From positions 3,905,219-3,969,218 of the forward strand of contig OZ026549.1 of the NCBI GenBank assembly GCA_964020155.1: a stretch of DNA of 64,000 bases. The letters run 5' to 3'. Below, piece after piece: positions 55,061-64,000 of the stretch. Within the stretch, counting starts at the first letter, position 1, and every line of letters starts with the position of its first letter. The translations under genes were made by a program, and so were the position numbers. The notes beneath the pieces are model-generated. The model saw only the letters and a list, made by a program, of their open reading frames with translations. It was not told the origin of the DNA and did no database searches. Source of the DNA: Chondrilla cf. caribensis (taxonomy: Eukaryota > Porifera > Demospongiae > Chondrillida > Chondrillidae).

Positions 55061-56458
55061 TTACAGGTACTCAAATTTATCCAAGCTGATAGGTGGATAT
55101 TCGTTTGCCCACTCCAATAGATCCAGAAATTTTCCAAACTGCTCTTGATGCTCCTTGGACTGTTTCCTTGGTGCCTCAACATGGGCTGGATCATAGCCAA
55201 TTTCCTCACAGTCAGTTGTGCTCTTTGAGGGGGTGTATAAAAATGGAGGGCAATCATGATATAAACATACATTACGCCAATTCCTCTGACTGCTTGCAGT
55301 ATTCACATTAGATTCTTTGCCACACGCTCTATCATTCACTTCATCACCATCATCATCACTACCATGAGTGCTGTTGTCATCACATTTCTCGTTACGGTCA
55401 TCATCAGACTCTGATGTAAAATCATCATCTTTCAATTGGACTGATGCCACATCTGGTTGTGATGCATGGCCTGGAGATGGGAGCTTGAAGTTGTTTACAT
55501 CAAGACTTGTGAGGAGAATCCCGTCATCAGTAGTGCTGTGTGTAGCAACATCTTTCTCAATCTCACTGTCTACCAGTATTTCAGCAATTATCTTGTCAAT
55601 GATGCCAAAGATCAACGGGTTACATTTCTTGTTTGATGGATGCCTCCTCAGTATAGTGAAGCAAAGGTCAAGAACTGCAAGTGTAAAATAAAAGAAGAAA
55701 CACGTAAACAATAATCAACACTGTAAACAACTCCATGCATGTACATTATATTATACTGTACAAGGTTGGCATTTCATAAGTGTTAAGACCACACGCTATT
55801 AACAAGTGAACTAGCTATAGGTGGATTGGATCCTCCTTGATCATTACCCCATAGCATATAACATAATAACGTATAGATATCATTCATGCAGATAGGTTTA
55901 TTAGAATTACATGTATTGTATTATGCACAAACAATTGGATACCCGACTGACACTAACAAGTACATGAAGCTGGAAGTAAATTTGACCCTCCCCATTGATC
56001 ATTACCCTTGACCATTTAAAATAGAATTATTAACTCTTTAATAATGCATTAAATATTGGATATCTGGCTATAAAATGATTATAGGAAGATTTCACACTGT
56101 ACACACAAGCAAAATAGAGAGACTTACGTGTGTATTCTTCAGTCAAATCTGTCTTCCTTTCTGGGGTTACACTCAGCGAAGGAGCGTTATTTGCGCTAAC
56201 TGGTGTTGAGGGAGGAGAATTGGCTGGAGTTACTCGGTTCGATCTCCTAATAGGTACCGGCTGTCTCCTCGTGGCTTGTCTAGTGGAATTAAGTTGCCTC
56301 AATCGGGTCCTTTGCTTCTTCTTCAGCCATGCCGCCCTCAGGACCGAGAAGAGTCTTCTTGTGGGGTAGCTTACCGCTCTGTAGGAAGCGATCGTAGCCT
56401 TTGTTGCCCAGGCGTCCCTGGCTATGGTGATGTACCATCTGAAGAACTTGATTCCCAT
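55061..56458 (-). CDS. Unknown two-exon family, copy F (type II), 314 aa
   Basis: Exons 56458-56128 and 55674-55061 (minus) total 945 nt. The splice junction gives EEYT then LLDLCFTILRRHPSN. The acceptor is ttgcag rather than the ttgtag of B, C and E. The frame is intact to the type II ending DKFEYL. It is the inverted partner of copy C; sequence similarity extends through the intron and about 0.7 kb beyond the stop. Confidence 0.65.
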
Positions 56459-56552
56459 GTTCTTTCGCTACTTCCAACTTTTGAAATACGAAAAGGAGTA
56501 ACGTGGATAGAGAATAGAGACGAAATTCAAGCAGAAACAGTTGTGATCAAAG

Positions 56553-56651
56553 TCACTCTCTTTCACTTTGTGTACACAAGTACAGTACTGCACCAAGGTA
56601 ACGTTTGAAAGAAGACGTCACCCAATCGAAGACGTGTATTTCGAACGCCAT
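56553..56651 (-). CDS. Conserved 32-aa upstream ORF, copy F leader
   Basis: Same length and 94-nt spacing to the main ATG at 56458, with the same flanking leader sequence. Confidence 0.4.
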   Translation of the reverse strand: MAFEIHVFDWVTSSFKRYLGAVLYLCTQSERE

Positions 56652-56789
56652 CGTCGACCAATTGCAATGTATTAATTAAATTAATAATGTGTTTACGATA
56701 ACAAAGCATGTCGCTCGGAATGGAATAATATAGATGTTATACGATGATAATATTATGTATGAGAAGAGTGTTTGTTTGTTTTGATTTCT

Positions 56790-57646
56790 GTTAACCTACC
56801 TTTGATCCATAGAATGAAGTGTGGGGGAGTGTCTGATAAGGTGCTGAAGGAGAAGAAGCCACAGCTTCATGAGCATCTGGTTGGTCTCACTTCAATGCGT
56901 TTAAGGCATATATGCTAGATACTACCTACCTACTTATTATACATACATGTGTATGTATATATACTATGTGGAAATGGAGCTCTGTACATTGTCACGTGAA
57001 TTTAGTGCTGATGTGTGTATTTTCGTCATCAATTGTTAAAATAGGTTGCCTATGACATTTGTACATACTTGTTCTTCCCAACTTTATCACCATTTTCAAG
57101 TCCAGTATAGGTTTCAGTTCCAACCTTCATGAGAAGAGTGTTTGTTTTGATTTCTGTTAACCTGTACCAATTTCCTGTTTGAAGTCAAATGTCCACTTTT
57201 GAGGGGAGTGTTGGTCTCCACTGTCTGCTCTCTCCTCCAGTCCAGGATGAACGTCCACTCTCTCATCTACCTCACTCGCTGGTTCATGTGCATGTACACC
57301 ACCTTGCCGTGTTGGGACACTGTGCTCTTATCCGTATTATTACTCCGTATCATGTATCAATTCACACTATTGTACATTCCCAGGTGAAGTTCAAGTGAAT
57401 GACATCATATGTCTACCTTCCTCTCGGAAGCAAGGGTTCGTGGAGGATACAGGTATGGTCTCATATACACATACATACGTACATGCTATATGTACATGAA
57501 GCCTCTGCTTACCTGTACGTATGTACGTAACTACTTTTATTATGTACATGTATGTATGTATATACGTATGTTGATGACTACAGATGGTGGTACAGTCCCT
57601 GAGGACCTATCCTTGTTCCAGAGACTTGTAAGCACCTTCTCTCCAA
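56790..57646 (+). pseudogene. Partial copy of the TBC gene with internal deletion (exons 7, 8, 11, part of 12)
   Basis: Exon 7 and most of exon 8 are recognisable, but exon 8 breaks at CWDTVL (about 57328) and continues directly into intron 10. This is followed by exon 11 (about 57385-57453, EVQVNDIICLPSSRKQGF) and the start of exon 12 (about 57585-57645, TVPEDLSLFQRLVSTF). Exon 12 then joins, in a few bases, to intron sequence of the unknown family in reverse orientation. Confidence 0.7.
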
Positions 57647-57940
57647 GGTTGGCATTCATAAGTGTTAAGAACAGACCCTATTAACAAGTGAACTCGATGA
57701 AGGTGGATTGGATCCTCCTTGATCATTACCCCATATATAGCATAATATATTGTTATCACTTGCCATTATATACTGCATGAGTATATATTAAAGAAATATC
57801 TGCATAATTATATTATACATGTTTACTATAATTAGGTGACGTACACTATAATTGTATTATGCACAAACAATTGGATAACTGGCACTACAAGTACAGTAGC
57901 TGGAAGTGAATTGGACCCTCCCCCATTGATTATTATACAT
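57647..57940 (-). repeat. Orphan intron/flank fragment of the unknown family
   Basis: Matches the intron of the minus-strand copies (compare 55760-55980): aaggttggcattcataagtg, the ggattggatcctccttgatc stretch and the atgcacaaacaattggata stretch. No exon is attached. It marks a rearrangement breakpoint between units F and G. Confidence 0.6.
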
Positions 57941-58068
57941 TATAATCTAGACGTACGATACATCAGATTCTAACATCTATCATACTGTGCATGGGTTATC
58001 CGGTAGGTTCATCCACATCCTCATCCTAAGAATCTTGATCCAGGAGTGGTTTCCGTGAATGTGGTAGT
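57940..58068 (+). repeat. Direct repeat flanking the small membrane-protein gene, left copy
   Basis: Shares catactgtgcatgggttatc, ccggtaggtt and gtggtttccgtgaatgt with 59964-60075 in the same orientation. The two copies bracket the three-exon gene at 58.2-59.1 kb. Confidence 0.65.
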
Positions 58069-58200
58069 GTAAACCCGCACCACTATGATGTCATCAAATG
58101 GCCCTACTGTATATAATAGTGGTCGTCGTTTCGATCCAGGTGTTAGTCGGACGGTATACAAAGTATATTCCCTATCCGTGGACTTGGCCCTGTGCTACGT

Positions 58201-58585
58201 ATGAAAGTTATAAAAGATATGGTCTCCAACTTATTCGGACATTCCCTTTTCTCCGGCCTGCTATTCGGTGAGTATAAAACTCGAATTACACGAACCATTT
58301 CACTATAGATCTTTCACTTATTCAGTGAAATGCGCAGGTTCGTGTAATTGTGACTGTGGATCTGTTTTCTTGTACAGTGCATCTCTTAGTGACTATTGGA
58401 AACTTACAACTGAACATATTCCAAAACTGTTTTCCATGCACATGCAGCATACGTATCATGCATGCAGTTTCACTAACTTATTGTATGCGTTTTGACACCT
58501 GTCTCGGTTTTACTTATTACTTATTACTTTGTTTGTTCACACCACAAGGAGTACATGGTAGAAAGTACACAAATTGTAGTGTATG

Positions 58586-58629
<44 letters not shown>

Positions 58630-59142
58630 TGTGTGTGTGTAAATATACTCATGCATATTGCCAGATTTGGATGTAGAGTATGCAAGCAGTATAATGATTT
58701 GAAATTTGCTCATAGATTAAAACTAATAGACACTTTTTGGTTCACTTTCCACAGCACCTCCTCCTGGACCAGTTCCATTCAACCCAAGTAAGTATGTGTG
58801 TATAGTGTTACATTAGCATGGTGGGTGTGAGCTGGTATGTGTAGTGAGCATGGCCTGTACATTCCGACTGTCTAAAAATTACATACCAGTTCCGACCATC
58901 CATTTGTACACTTTGTGGAAGTCATCTCTACATCTTTCCATCTTAATATTTTAGTTCTTCACATAACATACTGTGTTCTTCACTCAACAGTATATACTGG
59001 ACTGATTGTGATAGCTGTTGTGTTGCTATGCATCGCCACTGCTGTAATAATTTTGATTCTTGGCAAGCTTGTTTCTTTCTTGTGGAAAAACAAGAAGATG
59101 AAGATCCAAGAAAAGAAGTTCAAAGAGATGATAGTTACATAA
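58201..59142 (+). CDS. Predicted small single-pass membrane protein, 3 exons, 83 aa
   Basis: Exons 58201-58267, 58755-58787 and 58991-59142 total 252 nt in phase with good gtgagt and gtaagt donors. The predicted product starts MKVIKDMVSNLFGHS, has a short Pro-rich stretch (APPPGPVPFNPIYTG), one strong transmembrane helix of about 25 residues (IVIAVVLLCIATAVIILIL) and a basic cytoplasmic-type tail (WKNKKMKIQEKKFKEM). The positive-inside rule places the tail in the cytosol. No family is recognised. Only the last exon is strong on its own; the two 5' exons rest on splice signals and phase. It lies inside the inverted array, between copies F and G. Confidence 0.45.
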
Positions 59143-59198
59143 TATGTTTAACTTACACACCCACCCATGCTCGTTCAGTGGACCTATGTACATGCACA

Positions 59199-60429
<1,231 letters not shown>

Positions 60430-61462
60430 CTATTGCGATGGTGGTCCCATCATCAGATGCATCATCATCTTCACTATCATAACTCCAGGCCTGCTGTCAT
60501 CACTATTATCTTCGGGTTCTTTGCTGTTATTTATTTCATCGCCATCACAGGCATTGTCAGTTCGCAATTGGTGGCCATCACCATCTGATGTAAAATCATC
60601 ATCATTGAATTGGTCCAGGACTGATGCCACATCTGGTTGTGATGCATGGCCTGGAGATGGGAGCTTGAAGTTGTCTGCATCAAGACTTGTGAGTGGAATC
60701 CCGTCATCAGTAGTGCTGTGTGTAGCCACATCTTTCTCAATCTCACTGTCCAATTCAGCGATCAGGTTGTCAATGATGTCGGAGAGCAGTGGGGTACATT
60801 TTGTGTTTGATGGATACTTCCTCAGTATAGCAAGGCAAAGGTCAAGAACTACAGGTGGAAAATAGAAGAAGAAAATAGAATATAAAAATTATTAAAAATG
60901 ACACGGCATGAAAACAGCAACATGCGTACACTAGCTGGAAGTAGATTTGACCCCTGTTGCCCATGACCATAGCATAACATACTACACTTCAACTCGTCTA
61001 AAATATTTGAATCATACCCGACTGGCTATAAAAATTAATACTATAATAATGCGATTGCATCTTGCAGATTGTCCACAAAATTAATAGGCCTAGGCCTATA
61101 AGCGAAACAGATCGAAATTGAAAATACTTACATGTGTATTCTTCGGTCAAATCTGTCTTCCTTTCTGGGGTTACACTCAGCGAAGGAGCGCTATTTGCGT
61201 TAACTGATGTTGAGGGAGGAGAATTGGCTGGAGCTACTCGGTTCGATCTCCTAAAAGGTACCGGCTGTCTCCTCGTGGCTTGTCTAGTGGAATTAAGTTG
61301 CCTCAATCGGGTCCTTTGCTTCTTCTTTAGCCATGCCGCCCTCAGGACCGAGAAGAGTCTTCTTGTGGGGTAGCTTACCGCTCTGTAGGAAGCGATCGTA
61401 GCCTTTGTTGCCCAGGCGTCCCTGGCTATGGTGATGTACCATCTGAAGAACTTGATTCCCAT
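60430..61462 (-). CDS. Unknown two-exon family, copy G (type I, internally shortened), 249 aa
   Basis: Exons 61462-61132 and 60848-60430 (minus) total 750 nt. The tail is the copy D type but lacks most of the Asp/Ser simple-sequence tract: DVASVLDQFNDDDFTS runs straight into DGDGHQL and ends MMGPPSQ like D. A second oddity is upstream: the in-frame TAG that precedes the ATG in other copies (GTAGCGAAAG) is replaced (GTTTCGAAAG). The reading frame therefore stays open back to an ATG at 61600, potentially adding 46 residues and overlapping the upstream ORF in another frame. Confidence 0.6.
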
Positions 61463-61556
61463 GTTCTTTCGAAACTTCCAACTTTTGAAATACGAAAAGG
61501 AGTAACGTGGGTAGAGAATAGAGACGAAATTCAAGCAGAAACAGTTGTGATCAAAG

Positions 61557-61655
61557 TCACTCTCTTTCACTTTGTGTACACAAGTACAGTACTGCACCAA
61601 GGTAACGTTTGAAAGAAGACGTCACCCAATCGAAGACGTGTATTTCGAACGCCAT
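61557..61655 (-). CDS. Conserved 32-aa upstream ORF, copy G leader
   Basis: Same length and spacing. In this copy the downstream leader is also open in the frame of the main ORF (see copy G), so the two frames overlap. Confidence 0.4.
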   Translation of the reverse strand: MAFEIHVFDWVTSSFKRYLGAVLYLCTQSERE

Positions 61656-61766
61656 CGTCGACCAATTGCAGTGCATGTATTATTATCTGTTTACAATAAT
61701 AATATTATGGGTGTATACGTCGCTTCAATGAATATTAATAATAATATATCTGTTTACGAACATAAG

Positions 61767-61812
61767 ATAACGTTTGAAAGAAGACGTCACCCAATCGAAA
61801 TCTTCAAATGTA
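61767..61812 (-). repeat. Truncated duplicate of the family leader
   Basis: A second short piece matching the uORF region (aacgtttgaaagaagacgtc, then acccaatcgaa) lies about 110 bp beyond the complete leader of copy G and breaks off into satellite DNA. It marks a duplication breakpoint inside the leader. Confidence 0.55.
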
Positions 61813-62870
61813 GCTGGAGTTATGGGCTATGTACGGGGATGGAAAGCATTTGAAAATTTACCTGAAGCTACCAGCTAGGTTTGGAAGAAATATCAGCTTG
61901 ACACGCTCATCTGCTATGTCCCATATCAAAGCAGCCCTATAGCATGTACATTTGCATTCACCTGTTCCTTCATACATAAAAATGCTAAGCACCATCATGA
62001 CTAATGAGGATTACAGGCAGCACAAGGAGATCGATGGAAATTGTTCCATAATTTAGTCCAAGCCACCATGTAAGTCTGGAACACATAATTATCAGCTTGA
62101 CACACTATCTGCCATGTCCCATATTAAAAGGTGCACGTGCACGTGCTTATATTACTTCACATTCTCCCATACATTGAAAGCATCATCACCTTGGAATGTA
62201 TATGTAGCTATGTAGGTAACATACCGAGAAGGGAAGTGTTTTATAATTTAATTCAAGCCACCAATTTTATGGTTAGAAACGAATGTCCTCTTGGCATACC
62301 CTCTCTGCCTTGTCCCATGCCAAATGTATACTTAGCATTTTAGTCCTATTCTTTTCCATACATTGAAAACGCTAAGCACCATCTTGAATAACTAAAGCTA
62401 CACACAAGGTTGGAAGGTTATATAATTTGGAAGTTTATACTAGTTCAAGCTCCCAGCTCAGTAAGGGATACTATACCAACTTGACATGCATATGCTCCCT
62501 CTGTCATTTTCTATGCCAAAAGGTGCTTAGCATAATTATACATTTCTATTCTCTCCTGGACCAATGTATTGAGAATATTAAGCACCACCAAATGTAGCTA
62601 TGGTTACAGACACCATAAAGAAATGGGAAGAGATGGGAAGTGATTCGTAATTGATTTTTGTCCAAGTTACCAGGCAAGTCTGAATAATATTTAATATCAG
62701 CACCTCTGTAATGTCCCGTGTCAAAAGGTGCTTAGCATTGAATGTCATTCTTATGTTCTCTTCCATACATTGAAAATGCTACGTAATTACATTAATTTTA
62801 TATTTTTATTAAATATTCCTTTGTGTACATTGAAAAATTACAAACACCTTAAGTTTGAAATGTATAGGAT
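61800..62870 (-). repeat. Same satellite in reverse complement, upstream of copy G
   Basis: Five to six units in inverted orientation (catacattgaaaa, gctaagcaccat, aaaggtgcttagcat). They begin right beyond the duplicated leader fragment of copy G, so the satellite keeps its position relative to the gene in both arms. Confidence 0.75.
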
Positions 62871-63323
62871 GGATAACAGGCCATAATTATTATATATGGA
62901 AAGTACAAGTGCTTCGTAATATTAATTCAGGCGCTAACCACCGGTGAAGAATATTAATATGAAATACATCCCCTTACTATAAGCACACATTTCCCTCAAT
63001 CCGAGCATTCAATCATCCACACATACATGAATGCACCAGGATGCAAATAATAATATTTGATTTATATAATATAATATATACAACCCAATAATATAATTTT
63101 CTTTTAAGATTATAATATATGCATTACAAATGGAATCCTAAAACATAATTATTATAATTATAATACAATTACATATAATAGTATAAGAAAAACAAAAAGG
63201 TAAATGTACAGTTTACAAAATTAATTACAAAATTCTAACATTGCTACAATACAACTATCATACAAAAATCAAATATATTAATTAAATTAAATTATCCACA
63301 AAATTATTGAATGATAACAGATA

Positions 63324-63850
63324 CTAGTGATTAAATACCGTACCACATGCAACACAGTCATCATCACTACTTTCGTCATTACTACTAGTACTTCCACAAT
63401 CACTATCATCACTGTGATCATCATCAACATTCCCACCGTCACCATTGCTACCGTTTTCATCACTAGATACACTGTCATCATTATCGTTGTTGGACAGCTC
63501 ATCATCTGCTGTATAGCCATATTCACTATTGTCACCATCACTATCATACATACTGCTGTTGTCACTATCTTCTTCACTGTCATCATCAGACTCTGATGTA
63601 AAATCATCATCATTCAATTGGACTGATGCCACGTCTGGTTGTGATGCATGGCCTGGAGATGGGAGCTTGAAGTTGTCTACATCAAGACTTGTGAGGGGAG
63701 TCCCGTCATCGGTAGTGCTGTGTGTAGCAACATCTTTCTCAATCTCACTGTCCACTTCAGCGATCAGGTTGTCAATGATGTCGGAGAGCAGTGGGTTACA
63801 TTTCGTGTTTGATGGATATTTCCTCAGTATAGCAAGGCAAAGGTCAAGAA
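63324..63850 (-). CDS. Unknown two-exon family, copy H (type I), exon 2 only; cut by the window end
   Basis: Exon 2 (63850-63324, minus) begins with FLDLCLAILRKYPSNTKCN-type sequence after a ctgtag acceptor and is open for 175 codons. Its acidic tail (SEEDSDNSSMYDSDGDNSEYG and Ser/Asp runs) matches D for the first part, then ends differently: SSDDDCVACGTVFNH. By analogy with copy D (283-nt intron) exon 1 should lie about 280 nt upstream, beyond position 64000. The last 150 bases of the window are intron. Confidence 0.6.
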
Positions 63851-64000
63851 CTACAGGTGTAAAATAGAAGAAGAAACATGTAAAATCAATAAATGACACA
63901 GCATGTAAACAGCTCAGCATATATACACTATGTAGCTGGAAGTAGAATTGACCCCCTTTTGATCATTACGTAGTTTTGGCCGTAGCCTATTCTACTACAG

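Overview
The window is eukaryotic and almost certainly metazoan. Genes are split by many short GT-AG introns (about 0.1-1 kb), (GT)n/(AC)n microsatellites are frequent, and introns are saturated with palindromic TACGTA/ATGTAC words. The recognisable proteins are animal types: a Diaphanous formin, a BAF60/SMARCD SWI/SNF subunit, a PNKD-like metallo-beta-lactamase-fold hydrolase and a TBC Rab-GAP. Compact introns and a compact gene set suggest an early-branching animal such as a sponge; that is a guess, not a determination.

Layout. 1-3.7 kb: microsatellites, minisatellites, a MITE, a tRNA-like SINE head and weak evidence for a minus-strand gene. 3.82-22.38 kb (+): a complete diaphanous-related formin in 26 coding exons, with a 6.9-kb first intron full of transposon relics. 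22.4-25.2 kb: AT-rich DNA, then a satellite of about 190-bp units. 25.3-35.1 kb (+): four tandem copies (A-D) of an unrecognised two-exon gene. 36.5-41.0 kb (-): PNKD-like hydrolase, 8 exons. 41.1-46.5 kb (+): SMARCD/BAF60, 13 exons, whose ATG lies 59 bp from the PNKD-like ATG. 47.2-50.8 kb (+): TBC-domain gene, 13 exons. 51.6-64 kb (-): four more copies (E-H) of the unknown family in inverted orientation, with decayed TBC-gene fragments between them, a small single-pass membrane-protein gene at 58.2-59.1 kb (+), and the satellite again in reverse complement at 61.8-62.9 kb.

The most unusual content is the inverted double array. Its eight paralogues encode proteins with a basic, aromatic N-terminal exon and an acidic Asp/Ser-rich C-terminal exon. 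Seven complete leaders carry a 32-codon upstream ORF at exactly the same 94-nt distance from the main ATG (or its mutated equivalent). Two C-terminal subtypes are arranged I-II-II-I | II-II-I-I. The duplicated unit includes the 3' part of the neighbouring TBC gene, so a local segmental duplication with inversion built the region around three conserved single-copy genes.

The four conserved genes were reconstructed exon by exon. In each, the coding length is an exact multiple of three and intron phases agree throughout: formin 1115 aa, PNKD-like 339 aa, SMARCD 466 aa, TBC 476 aa. The genes have unrelated housekeeping or cytoskeletal roles and do not form an operon-like unit.
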